Positions 35,592 through 44,931 of a stretch of 64,000 nucleotides of DNA are shown piece by piece (the stretch's first letter is position 1; every line of letters begins with the position of its first letter). Location of the stretch: contig JAWSVK010000009.1 in the NCBI GenBank assembly GCA_033851955.1, forward strand, positions 62,001 to 126,000, in the 5' to 3' direction. The notes beneath the pieces are model-generated. The model was given only the letters and a program-made list of their open reading frames with translations. It searched no databases and was not told where the DNA came from. The translations under genes were made by a program, and so were the position numbers. The stretch is from Profundibacter sp033851955. Its GTDB lineage: Bacteria > Pseudomonadota > Alphaproteobacteria > Rhodobacterales > Rhodobacteraceae.

Positions 35592-38500
35592 ATGCGCCTT
35601 ATTATCAAAGCCGCGGCTGTATTGCTGTTATTGACCACGTCAACTTGGGCGAATGATCTTATTCCTGATCGCCGCATTGCTGTCACCCGCGACCTAGATT
35701 TTTATGGCTCAGACCTGCAGTCGATCTTTGATACAACGCTGCCAGCCTGCCAAAAGGCCTGCCTGACGGATGCCCGCTGCACGGCGTTTACGTTCAACTC
35801 ACGATCCGATTCGTGTTTTCCCAAAAGCAAGGTCACCGAAACGCAGCCCTATATTGGGGCCATTTCTGCTCATGTCATCGACACCAACCCACAAATATTG
35901 GCTGCCGCTGCATCCCGTGCGGCCGAACTGACATTTCTGAATGAGGCGGCGTTTAAGCCCGCCAAAGCCTTTGCCGAAAATTTGGCGAGCCTTTATGACA
36001 CTCAAGGCGAAGATGCGCTGTCGCTGTGGCGCAGTGGACGCAACAGGTTGAGTGGCAAATACTATAGCGCGGCGCAATCCTATTTTGGTGCTGCCCTAAC
36101 CCTAAGCGACAATGCGGGCCTTTGGGCGGAATATTCAAACGCCGCCTTTTTAAACCGGACGGGTAACTACGCCAACAAACGCAAGCAAAAAGCCCGTGCC
36201 ATGTCGGCCTCTGTCAATGCCTACCTGCGCAGCGCCACGGATGGCGAAAAGGTGGTTGCCTTGCTGGCTATGGCCAATGCGCTGGAACTGAATGGCGAAA
36301 ACCGCACCATGCTCAAAGCGCTGCGTTTGGCCCAGTCAATATCACCAACCCCGCAAGTGTTGGCCAAGCTGGCCTATGCCGTCAAAAAATACGGTCTGAA
36401 AATCACCCAGCACGACATCGAAAGCGATCTGGCCGAACCCCGCATCTGTGCGCAGTTTTCCGAACCTCTCGCAGGGGACACTGTTGACTACGCGCCCTAT
36501 GTGCGGCTGTCACAAAATGATCTGGCGGTCGAGGCCCAAGGCAATCGTTTGTGCATTTCGGGTGTTGAACACGGCAAGCGCTATGATCTGACCCTGCGCG
36601 AAGGGCTGCCCGCTAAATCCGGCGAGAAACTGCTAGAGGCGGTCAACTTGTCGCTCTATGTCAATGATCGCAAACCCTCGGTCAGTTTTCCTGGGCGTTC
36701 TTATGTGTTGCCGAAATCTGCCAACGCGGGCATTCCGGTTGATACCGTCAATATCGCCGAGCTGGAACTGGTGTTGCGCCGCATCTCCGACCGCAACCTG
36801 TTGCGCGCCATGCAAGACAGCTATTTCGGCCGCCCTCTGTCAAAATGGCAAGAAGATAACTTTGCCAGCCAAGTCGCTGAAGAGATGTGGCGTGGCACGG
36901 GCGAGGTGCAGATGTCGTTGAACAAAAACATGACCACCCGCCTGCCAATGGGCGACGTGATCAACGATCTGCCCACAGGCATCTATGCCCTACAGGCCCG
37001 CGTTCCGGGTGCTGACCCCTATAATGAACCCGCCGCGACGCAGTGGTTTGTGTTGTCTGATCTTGGTCTTGCCACCATGAGCGGTGCTGACGGTGTTCAT
37101 GTCTTTGTGCGTGGCCTCGGTGATGCCGAACCACGGGCGGGCATCACGGTGACGCTGCTGTCCAAAGCCAACGCGGTTTTGGCTGAATTAGAGACTGATG
37201 AGCGCGGTTATGTGGTGTTTGCTGACGCTTTGGCACGTGGCACGGGTGGGGCCAAACCCGCCCTGATCGTCGCCAAAGAAGCCGATACAGACATCGCATT
37301 CCTGTCCCTGTCTGATCCCGAATTTGATCTGTCCGATCGCGGTGTCGAGGGGCGCGAGCCTGCCAAACACATCGACATGTTCCTAACCACAGACCGTGGC
37401 GCATACCGTGCAGGCGAAGTCATCAACGTCACGGCCCTAACACGTGACGCCACCGCCGAGGCCATTGTTGGCCTGCCGGTCACCGCGATCCTAACCCGTC
37501 CTGACGGAGTGGAATACAGCCGTAACCTGTCTACATCCGAAACCGCCGTCGTCGGCGGCCACGTCTTTAACCTGCCCACAGGCCCGCTGGTGCCACGCGG
37601 CACGTGGCAGTTGGCTCTGTTCACAGATGTTGACGCTCCCGCCTTGGCCAGCACCAGTTTTCTGATCGAAGATTTCCTGCCTGAACGCATCGATTTCGAT
37701 CTGACCCTGCCAGACGCACCTTTGCGTCTAAGCGACGGCACCATGTTAACCGCCGATAGCCGCTATTTGTTCGGCGCACCCGGTGCCGACCTGCCGCTTG
37801 AGGGCGAAGTGTTGGTACGGGCTACGGAGGGCCTGACCGCCTATCCCGGTTACAGCTTTGGCCGTCATGATGAACGTTTTAATCCCAGAACCGAAATCTT
37901 GCCAAGAGGCCTGCGCACAGACAGCGCGGGGCTCGTTCGCATCCCCGTTGAGTTCCCCAAAACCAGCAATGCAGGCCGCCCGCTTGAGGCCCGTTTCACC
38001 GTGCGGATATCCGAAGGATCAGGCCGCCCTGTCGAGCGTCGTATCACCCAACGCCTTGCGCCAGATGGGGCGATGATTGGCATCAAACCGATGTTCGAGG
38101 ACGTGGTTGCAGAAGGCACCAACGCCAGCTTTCAAATCATCGCGATCGACAAGGATGAGGCGCAAACCCCGATGCAGGTCAAATGGTCTGTGAGCCGTGT
38201 GCGCACCCGTTATCAGTGGTATCAACAATACGGCAATTGGAATTGGGAGCCGATCCACACCCGCAAACGCGTGGCCAGCGGTACGGCCGATTTGAACGGT
38301 GCGCCGATCACCGTTTCCGCGCCTGTGGATTGGGGTCATTACGAGATCAAGGTCGAGCGCAGCGACGGAACCTACGTCGCCGCCTCAAAGTCGTTCTACG
38401 CAGGCTGGTACGCTTCGGCTGATGCCTCCTCAACACCCGACACGCTTGAGGTTTCGCTGGATAAGTCCAGCTACGCAACGGGACAAACCGCCAATCTGCG

Positions 38501-41054
38501 GGTGGTGCCGCGGTATGCTGGCAAGGCTTTGATCACCGTGATGTCCAACCACTTGATCGACATGAAAGTGGTCGATGTGACGGCGGGCGAAAACTTGATC
38601 CCGCTGGCCGTGACCGATAAATGGGGAGCAGGGGCCTATGTGACGGCCACCGTGATTCGGCCCATGAATGAAGCATCCGGCCACAATCCAGCACGCGCGC
38701 TGGGCCTGTCCTATGCACCGGTTGATCCTGGCATGCGCAAACTGTCTGCCAGCTTTGATATGCTCGCCGAATCCGCCCCCCGCGCGCCAATGAAAGTGGC
38801 GCTCAAGGTTGAGGGCATCAAAGCCGGCGAGACCGCTTACGCCACCATCGCCGCTGTTGATTTGGGCATCTTGAACCTGACGGGCTTTGACAGCCCCGAC
38901 GCGCCAAACCACTACTTTGGCCAACGTAAACTTGGCATGGGTATGCGTGATGTCTATGGCCGCCTGATTGACGGGATGAACGGCGCGATGGGCGCTGTGC
39001 GTTCTGGCGGCGATGCTGACAGCGGCATGGGCATGCAATCCCCACCGCCCACCGAAGAACTGGTCGCCTATTTTTCCGGCCCCGTCACGGTTGACGCCGA
39101 TGGCATCGCCACCGCCAGTTTTGATATGCCCGAATTCAACGGTACTGTGCGTTTGATGGCTGTGGTCTGGTCGGCCACGGGTGTTGGCGCGGCTGAACAT
39201 GACGTGCTGGTCCGTGATCCTGTCGTGGTGACCGCCAGCCTGCCGCGTTTCTTGGCACCGGGCGACACATCACGCATGTTGCTGGAAATCACCCATGCCA
39301 CCGGTCCAAGTGGCAAAATGGGGATTGAGGTTTGGGGGCAGGGCATCACCATCCGCACCGCCAATCTGCCCTCCGAGATTACTTTGGGCGACTTACAGAA
39401 AACAACGCTTTCGGTGCCAGTAACGGCCACCGATGTTGGCACACACAAGATAAATGTGACCCTAACAACGCCTGATGGCACCCGACTATCCAAACCGCTG
39501 GTCATTCCGGTCGAGGTAAACGACCCCGAAATTTCGCGTACACGCCGCTTTACCTTGGACGCCGGCGACACCTTCAAATTGGATGACAACGTGTTCACAG
39601 GGTTCAAATCCGGCACCGGATCGGCGATGCTGTCGGTTGGCGCATTGGCCCGCTTTGACGCGCCCGGATTATTGTCAGCACTTGACCGCTATCCCTACGG
39701 CTGTACCGAACAAACCACATCCCGCGCCATGCCGTTGTTGTACCTGAACGAGGTGGCAACTGTCATGGGATTGGGCAATCGCAAAAAGATTGCCGAACGT
39801 GTCGATGAAGCAATTGAACGCGTGCTCAGCAACCAAGCCAGCAATGGCGGTTTTGGCCTCTGGGGGCCGGGGTCTGATGATTTGTGGTTGGCATCCTACG
39901 TCACCGATTTCCTCAGCCGTGCTCGCGCCAAAGGTTTCATTGTGCCGGATCACGCTTTTCGTTCTGCCGTGGAAAACCTGCGCAATCGCATCAACTATGC
40001 CCCCGACTTTGACAAAGGCGGCCAAGACGTTGCCTATGCGTTGTTTGTGCTGGCCCGCGAAGGCGCGGCCAACACGGGTGATTTGCGCTATTACGCTGAC
40101 ACCAAAGCAGGCGACTTTAGCACGCCTCTTGCTGCCGCCCAACTCGGAGCCGCACTGGCCAACTACGGCGATCAACCGCGGGCTGACGCTATGTTCGCCC
40201 GTGCCGCCAAGATGATTGACCGAAACTGGGGGCGGGATGAAACCCAATACTGGCGCTCGGATTATGGCACTCATTTGCGCGACAGTGCCGCTGTTCTCGC
40301 ACTGGCGGTTGAGGCCGGAAGTTCAGCCATCAACAGCGCTGACTTGGCCGAAATAGTAGCCGATCGCTATGCCAAAGACCGCTACCACTCAACGCAGGAA
40401 TCCATGTGGTCCTTGATGGCCGTCAAGGCGCTGATAAACGACCCTAACATGCAGGGATTCACTATTGATGGCGATCCCGTGGTTGGCCCACTTGTGCGTG
40501 TGATTGAAGACACTGCCACCGGCACCAGCCAGTCCATCCACAACGGCACCAACCGAAGCGAGCTGGTGACCATGACCACATTCGGCGTGCCGGATCAGCC
40601 CGAGCCCGCCAGCGGCCACGGCTATTCGATCAAGCGCAGCTACTTTAAGATGGACAGCGATGGCTTTCCGGTCGATCCCAGCGGCCATCCAGTTGGCACC
40701 CGCTTAGTTGTGGTGTTGACGGTGACACCGTTTGGCAAAACCGAAGGCCGTCTGATGGTGAATGATCCATTGCCCGCGGGTTTTGAAATCGACAACCCAA
40801 ACTTGATATCCAGTGGCGAACTTAGTCAATTCGATTGGCTGAAAACCACCTCTAACGTGCGCAATACCGAGTTTCGCTCGAACCGGTTCTTGGCGGCGGT
40901 GGATTGGCGCAGTGGGGATCAGTTCACGCTGGCCTACATCGTGCGCGCTATTTCGCCAGGCACCTACCATCATCCCGCCGCCAGTGTCGAGGATATGTAC
41001 CGTCCGCAATACCGTGCGCATTCTGACACGGGGCAGATCACGGTCACCGAATGA
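35592..41054 (+). CDS. Bacterial alpha-2-macroglobulin (YfhM type)
   Basis: An 1820-aa secreted protease inhibitor. AGGAGG 8 bases upstream supports the ATG at 35592. It has a signal peptide (IIKAAAVLLLLTTSTWA-ND, not a lipobox), a PAN/apple-like Cys-rich segment at about 45-90, multiple macroglobulin domains, and the thioester motif YGCTEQTT (Cys-Glu-Gln) near nt 39700, followed by the alpha-alpha toroid. Such proteins trap invading proteases through a thioester and guard the periplasm. It is coupled with pbpC through an ATGA overlap, as in E. coli yfhM-pbpC, so the pair probably repairs and defends the wall. Confidence 0.95.
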   Translation: MRLIIKAAAVLLLLTTSTWANDLIPDRRIAVTRDLDFYGSDLQSIFDTTLPACQKACLTDARCTAFTFNSRSDSCFPKSKVTETQPYIGAISAHVIDTNPQILAAAASRAAELTFLNEAAFKPAKAFAENLASLYDTQGEDALSLWRSGRNRLSGKYYSAAQSYFGAALTLSDNAGLWAEYSNAAFLNRTGNYANKRKQKARAMSASVNAYLRSATDGEKVVALLAMANALELNGENRTMLKALRLAQSISPTPQVLAKLAYAVKKYGLKITQHDIESDLAEPRICAQFSEPLAGDTVDYAPYVRLSQNDLAVEAQGNRLCISGVEHGKRYDLTLREGLPAKSGEKLLEAVNLSLYVNDRKPSVSFPGRSYVLPKSANAGIPVDTVNIAELELVLRRISDRNLLRAMQDSYFGRPLSKWQEDNFASQVAEEMWRGTGEVQMSLNKNMTTRLPMGDVINDLPTGIYALQARVPGADPYNEPAATQWFVLSDLGLATMSGADGVHVFVRGLGDAEPRAGITVTLLSKANAVLAELETDERGYVVFADALARGTGGAKPALIVAKEADTDIAFLSLSDPEFDLSDRGVEGREPAKHIDMFLTTDRGAYRAGEVINVTALTRDATAEAIVGLPVTAILTRPDGVEYSRNLSTSETAVVGGHVFNLPTGPLVPRGTWQLALFTDVDAPALASTSFLIEDFLPERIDFDLTLPDAPLRLSDGTMLTADSRYLFGAPGADLPLEGEVLVRATEGLTAYPGYSFGRHDERFNPRTEILPRGLRTDSAGLVRIPVEFPKTSNAGRPLEARFTVRISEGSGRPVERRITQRLAPDGAMIGIKPMFEDVVAEGTNASFQIIAIDKDEAQTPMQVKWSVSRVRTRYQWYQQYGNWNWEPIHTRKRVASGTADLNGAPITVSAPVDWGHYEIKVERSDGTYVAASKSFYAGWYASADASSTPDTLEVSLDKSSYATGQTANLRVVPRYAGKALITVMSNHLIDMKVVDVTAGENLIPLAVTDKWGAGAYVTATVIRPMNEASGHNPARALGLSYAPVDPGMRKLSASFDMLAESAPRAPMKVALKVEGIKAGETAYATIAAVDLGILNLTGFDSPDAPNHYFGQRKLGMGMRDVYGRLIDGMNGAMGAVRSGGDADSGMGMQSPPPTEELVAYFSGPVTVDADGIATASFDMPEFNGTVRLMAVVWSATGVGAAEHDVLVRDPVVVTASLPRFLAPGDTSRMLLEITHATGPSGKMGIEVWGQGITIRTANLPSEITLGDLQKTTLSVPVTATDVGTHKINVTLTTPDGTRLSKPLVIPVEVNDPEISRTRRFTLDAGDTFKLDDNVFTGFKSGTGSAMLSVGALARFDAPGLLSALDRYPYGCTEQTTSRAMPLLYLNEVATVMGLGNRKKIAERVDEAIERVLSNQASNGGFGLWGPGSDDLWLASYVTDFLSRARAKGFIVPDHAFRSAVENLRNRINYAPDFDKGGQDVAYALFVLAREGAANTGDLRYYADTKAGDFSTPLAAAQLGAALANYGDQPRADAMFARAAKMIDRNWGRDETQYWRSDYGTHLRDSAAVLALAVEAGSSAINSADLAEIVADRYAKDRYHSTQESMWSLMAVKALINDPNMQGFTIDGDPVVGPLVRVIEDTATGTSQSIHNGTNRSELVTMTTFGVPDQPEPASGHGYSIKRSYFKMDSDGFPVDPSGHPVGTRLVVVLTVTPFGKTEGRLMVNDPLPAGFEIDNPNLISSGELSQFDWLKTTSNVRNTEFRSNRFLAAVDWRSGDQFTLAYIVRAISPGTYHHPAASVEDMYRPQYRAHSDTGQITVTE

Positions 41055-43096
41055 TCCGCCGCCACGCCCTTCTGATCCTTGCGCTATCGCTGTTTGTAAC
41101 AGCCATTGCGCGGGACCAGTTTGATGCTTGGGTGGATGCCACTGAGATGCCGCGCCTTGGGGTGGAAACCTCGGTCGAGGTGCTGGATCGGAACGGTATC
41201 CTGCTGCGCGCCTACACCGTCGCCGATGGACGTTGGCGTTTGAACACCACGCTTGCGGCAACAGATCCAGACTACATCAAAATGCTGATCGCCTATGAGG
41301 ACAAACGATTTTATTCACATTCGGGCGTTGATCTGACAGCGATGCTGCGGGCCTCATATCAGGCTCTAACCCGAGGTGAAATCATTTCAGGTGGCTCGAC
41401 CCTGACCATGCAGGTGGCGCGCTTGCTTGAGGCGGGCAGCACTGGGAAGTGGACCGGAAAACTGCGCCAAATCCGCGTGGCACTGGCGTTGGAACGACGA
41501 CTGAGCAAATCCGAAATCTTGACGCTCTATTTGAACCACGCGCCCTTTGGCGGCAATCTTGAAGGCTTGCGCGCTGCTACCCGTGCCTATTTCGGCAAAG
41601 ATCCTCGCCGTTTAACCGCTGCCCAAGCCGCGTTGTTGGTTGCTCTGCCGCAGGCCCCTGAAGCACGCCGCCCAGACCGTCATGTCAAATCCGCCAAAGC
41701 CGCCCGCGCTCGTGTTTTGGCCCGCATGGTTGGCGCAGATATCTTAGATGCAGACACATCCGATGGTGCGAAATCAGAGCCTATTCCAGCTCAAAAGCAC
41801 CCCTTTCCGGCCCTCGCGCCGCATATGTCAGACCGTGCATTGACCGATGCACCGCTCGTTGCCACCCACCGCCTGACTTTGGAGGCCACTTTGCAACGCC
41901 AGCTGGAGAACCTTGCCACAACGGCCCTGCGTGGGCGGGGCCAGCAGATGTCGATCGCTATCATGGTGGCGGATCATACCAGCGGAGAGATCCTTGCTTC
42001 GGTCGGTTCTGCCGCCTACCGCGCTGACGGCCGACTTGGTTATGTTGATATGACCCGCGCGCTACGCTCACCTGGCTCCACGTTGAAACCGCTGATCTAT
42101 GGTATGGCTTTTGATCAGGGTTTTGCGCATCCCGAAACCCTGATTGACGATAGCCCGACCGCGTTTGGCACTTACGTGCCGCAAAATTTTGACGGCGAAT
42201 TCCGCGGCACCTTGCGCGTCCGCAGGGCCCTGCAAATGTCACTGAATATACCTGTGATCAAATTGACCGAGGCTTTGGGTCCCGCCAATCTGATGTCCAG
42301 CCTGCGCCGTGCAGGTATGAGACCTGTTGTCCCCGGCGGTAAACCCGGATTGGCGGTGGCGTTGGGCGGTTTGGGTGTTACGCTGAGTGATATGACCCAG
42401 TTGTACGCAGGCCTTGCCAACGGGGGGAGACCTCGCCCTTTAAGCTGGAGAAGGGACACTAATCCCTCCGAAAACGCCAGAAATCTGATCTCGCCGATGG
42501 CTGCATGGCATGTGGCTGACATCCTGTCTGGGCTAGCGCCCCCGCCGAACGCGCCGCGCAACCGGTTGGCCTATAAAACGGGCACGTCCTATGGGCATCG
42601 CGATGCATGGGCGCTGGGGTTCGATGGTGAACACGTGGTTGGCGTTTGGATGGGCCGCGCTGACGGCACTCCTGTTCCCGGGGCGTTTGGCGGTGATTTG
42701 GCGGCGCCAGTGTTGTTCGAAGTGTTCAGCCGGATCAAACCCGAGTTGACGCCGCTGCGCACACCGCCACCCGAAACCCTAATCGTCAGCAACGCAGAAT
42801 TGCCGCTGCCGTTGCAACGGTTTCGGGGCCGTAATGCGCTGTTTCAAAAGCCCAAAGACGCCCCCAGCGTGGCCTTCCCGCCGGATGGATCGTCCGTCGA
42901 TATAGATGATGGGTTTTTGGTCGTCAAAGTTCGTGACGGGGTCGCGCCCTTCACGTGGCTCGCCAATGGCAAGCCGTTCGAGGTGGCAACATATGAGCGC
43001 CAATCCATACTGGAGAATCTGGGCGCGGGGTTCATAACCCTGTCGGTCATTGACGCGAAGGGTCGATCCGCCCGCGCCAATATCTCGCTGCATTAG
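41051..43096 (+). CDS. pbpC: Penicillin-binding protein 1C
   Basis: A 681-aa bifunctional class A PBP: an N-terminal membrane anchor (HALLILALSLFVTAIA), a glycosyltransferase domain with AYEDKRFYSHSGVD and SGGSTLTMQ, a transpeptidase domain with SPGSTLKP (SxxK), SLN and KTGTS, and a C-terminal BiPBP_C beta domain. It polymerises and binds peptidoglycan in the periplasm. The start overlaps the alpha2-macroglobulin stop by 4 bases. A nested terminator structure follows within 10 bases. Confidence 0.96.
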   Translation: MIRRHALLILALSLFVTAIARDQFDAWVDATEMPRLGVETSVEVLDRNGILLRAYTVADGRWRLNTTLAATDPDYIKMLIAYEDKRFYSHSGVDLTAMLRASYQALTRGEIISGGSTLTMQVARLLEAGSTGKWTGKLRQIRVALALERRLSKSEILTLYLNHAPFGGNLEGLRAATRAYFGKDPRRLTAAQAALLVALPQAPEARRPDRHVKSAKAARARVLARMVGADILDADTSDGAKSEPIPAQKHPFPALAPHMSDRALTDAPLVATHRLTLEATLQRQLENLATTALRGRGQQMSIAIMVADHTSGEILASVGSAAYRADGRLGYVDMTRALRSPGSTLKPLIYGMAFDQGFAHPETLIDDSPTAFGTYVPQNFDGEFRGTLRVRRALQMSLNIPVIKLTEALGPANLMSSLRRAGMRPVVPGGKPGLAVALGGLGVTLSDMTQLYAGLANGGRPRPLSWRRDTNPSENARNLISPMAAWHVADILSGLAPPPNAPRNRLAYKTGTSYGHRDAWALGFDGEHVVGVWMGRADGTPVPGAFGGDLAAPVLFEVFSRIKPELTPLRTPPPETLIVSNAELPLPLQRFRGRNALFQKPKDAPSVAFPPDGSSVDIDDGFLVVKVRDGVAPFTWLANGKPFEVATYERQSILENLGAGFITLSVIDAKGRSARANISLH

Positions 43097-43102
43097 TTCC
43101 AA

Positions 43103-43160
43103 CTGCTCATCAAGCCTGACGGCTTTCTTCGCGAAAAAGCCCGCAAGGGCTGATGAGCAG
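43103..43160. terminator. Nested bidirectional terminator between pbpC and thiolase
   Basis: A 10-bp outer inverted repeat (CTGCTCATCA/TGATGAGCAG) encloses two small hairpins. Plus strand: AGCC-TGAC-GGCT then TTCTT, serving pbpC. Minus strand: AGCCC-TTGC-GGGCT then TTTT, serving the thiolase gene. Between them is a possible TTC/GAA mini-stem. The whole can fold as a multi-branched junction. Confidence 0.8.
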
Positions 43161-43168
43161 ATGAGTCA

Positions 43169-44344
43169 CTAGAGCCGTTCAACCGCCAATGCGATCCCTT
43201 GCCCGCCGCCAATGCACATTGTGATCAGGGCGCGTTTGCCACCGATCCGTTCGAGCTCATAAAGCGCCTTAACGGTGATCAAAGCCCCCGTCGCGCCCAC
43301 CGGATGACCCAGCGCAATCGCGCCGCCATTCGGGTTCACCTTGGCGGGGGCAAGCCCAAGCGCCTTGTTCACAGCCAGCGCTTGGGCGGCAAAAGCCTCG
43401 TTGCTTTCGATCACGTCAAAATCGCCAACAGACAATCCTGTCCTGGCCAACAAAGCCTGTACCGCAGGCACAGGCCCAATCCCCATCACGTTTGGACGGA
43501 CCCCCGCGTGGGCATAACCAATGATACGGGCTTTAGGCTCTAATCCGGCACTTTTAGCAGCATCAGCACGAGCCAAGACCAATGCCGCAGCCCCATCATT
43601 GATGCCTGACGCGTTGCCAGCGGTCACCGATCCGTCCTTTTGAAATGCTGCCCGCAAACCTGCCAAACCCTCGACCGTTGTCACCTTGGGGTGCTCGTCC
43701 ACTTTGAATTCAACCGTTTCACGGCGAACCTTTATTTCAACCGGTACGATCTGTTCAGCAAACACCCCCGTTTCGATCGCTCGCGCTGCTCGCGCTTGGC
43801 TCTCTAATGCAAAGGCATCCTGATCGGCACGACTGATCCCATGTTCAGCCGCCACGTTTTCGGCCGTGATCCCCATGTGCCCAGACCCAAACGGGCAGTT
43901 CAACGTGCCCAACAACATGTCTTGCGATTTTACATCACCCATCTTTTGCCCCCAACGGGCTGCTGGCATGATGTAGGGCGCGCGGCTCATGGATTCAGCA
44001 CCACCTGCCAGTGCAAAGTCGGAATCGCCCAGCATTAGGCTCTGTGCGGCCGATACAATCGCTTGCGCACCGGACCCACATAGGCGACTGACATTCATCG
44101 CAGGTACGCTCTCAGGAATGCCTGATTGCATCGCAGCAACGCGGCTTAGATACATATCTTGGGGTTCGGTGTTGATCACATTGCCAAACATCACATGCCC
44201 GATTTGGGTAGGGTCAACGCCAGCACGCTCCATTGCCGACTTGGCAACAACCGTGCCCAAATCAGCTGGTGTAACCCCCGCCAATGCCCCGCCAAAAGTG
44301 CCGATTGCAGTGCGCGCACTGCCCAGTATTACGATATCATTCAT
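43169..44344 (-). CDS. Acetyl-CoA C-acyltransferase (thiolase)
   Basis: A 391-aa thiolase. The nucleophilic Cys is in VSRLCGSGAQA, with the ESNEAFAAQ, GGAIALGHPVGATGA and CIGGGQG active-site blocks all intact. Thiolases of this branch condense or cleave acetyl/acetoacetyl-CoA. It overlaps the marR gene by 8 bases, so the pair is one transcription unit, and faces the homogentisate operon, whose acetoacetate product it could use after activation. That link is inference. Confidence 0.9.
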   Translation of the reverse strand: MNDIVILGSARTAIGTFGGALAGVTPADLGTVVAKSAMERAGVDPTQIGHVMFGNVINTEPQDMYLSRVAAMQSGIPESVPAMNVSRLCGSGAQAIVSAAQSLMLGDSDFALAGGAESMSRAPYIMPAARWGQKMGDVKSQDMLLGTLNCPFGSGHMGITAENVAAEHGISRADQDAFALESQARAARAIETGVFAEQIVPVEIKVRRETVEFKVDEHPKVTTVEGLAGLRAAFQKDGSVTAGNASGINDGAAALVLARADAAKSAGLEPKARIIGYAHAGVRPNVMGIGPVPAVQALLARTGLSVGDFDVIESNEAFAAQALAVNKALGLAPAKVNPNGGAIALGHPVGATGALITVKALYELERIGGKRALITMCIGGGQGIALAVERL

Positions 44345-44777
44345 TGTCTTGCCTTTTCAAAAGTGTGTTTAGTGCTATGCGAAAATCTGGTGCTTGGTCG
44401 GCAAGCGTTTTTAATACGCTGGCCTCATAGGCTTGCGCCATTGGGGTCAACTCGGCGATCATGTCGCGCCCTTTTTGGGTCAGCTCCAATTCAACCAATC
44501 TGCGATCATTTCCGTTGATTTTTTTGCTAATGTAACCTGCTGTTTCAAGCCTTGTTGCAGCACGAGAGACTTTGGATTTGTCCATGTCGACACGTTGATG
44601 GATCTCGCGAACGCTGACTGACCCAGCTTGTGACAGATGCGCCACCACGCGCCATTCAGGGATAGAGATCCCGAATTTTTGTTTGTACAGATCGGAAAAT
44701 CCCAAACTTACCCGAGCCGCCAAAACCGACAGCTGGTATGGCAAAAAACTGTTCAGATCAAAATCACTCACCTGCAA
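44337..44777 (-). CDS. MarR-family transcriptional regulator (putative homogentisate-pathway repressor)
   Basis: A 146-aa MarR protein: winged-helix with EWRVVAHLSQAGSVSVREIHQ, recognition helix KSKVSRAATRLETAGYI and wing NGNDRRLVELELT. It diverges from hmgA and is co-transcribed with the thiolase. Two copies of a TTGCA-type palindrome lie in the shared upstream region, one in the hmgA promoter spacer and one near its own start, so it most likely represses both operons. The ligand, possibly homogentisate or a precursor, is inferred. Confidence 0.88.
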   Translation of the reverse strand: MQVSDFDLNSFLPYQLSVLAARVSLGFSDLYKQKFGISIPEWRVVAHLSQAGSVSVREIHQRVDMDKSKVSRAATRLETAGYISKKINGNDRRLVELELTQKGRDMIAELTPMAQAYEASVLKTLADQAPDFRIALNTLLKRQDNE

Positions 44778-44787
44778 ACCCCGTTTT

Positions 44788-44803
44788 TGTTACATTTGCA
44801 ATG
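44788..44803. promoter_or_regulatory. Degenerate MarR-type operator near marR start
   Basis: TGTTACATTTGCAATG resembles the perfect palindrome at 44850-44865 in one half (TTGCAATG vs ATGCAACG). It sits 11 bases upstream of the marR ATG, suiting autoregulation. Confidence 0.4.
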
Positions 44804-44842
44804 ACTGCACGAATACAGCGTAGGATCAACCACTCACAAGCC

Positions 44843-44871
44843 TTGACTTCGTTGCATATGCAACGATACGC
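44843..44871 (+). promoter_or_regulatory. hmgA promoter with embedded operator
   Basis: TTGACT, a 17-base spacer, then ATACGC. The spacer consists of a single base plus the 16-bp palindrome CGTTGCATATGCAACG (44850-44865), so a bound MarR dimer would cover the space between the -35 and -10 elements and block RNA polymerase. Confidence 0.6.
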
Positions 44872-44931
44872 TGGCAAAAGGAAACGCGCCATAGAATGCT
44901 AAGACAGCATTTATTGAAGACAGGAGAAACC

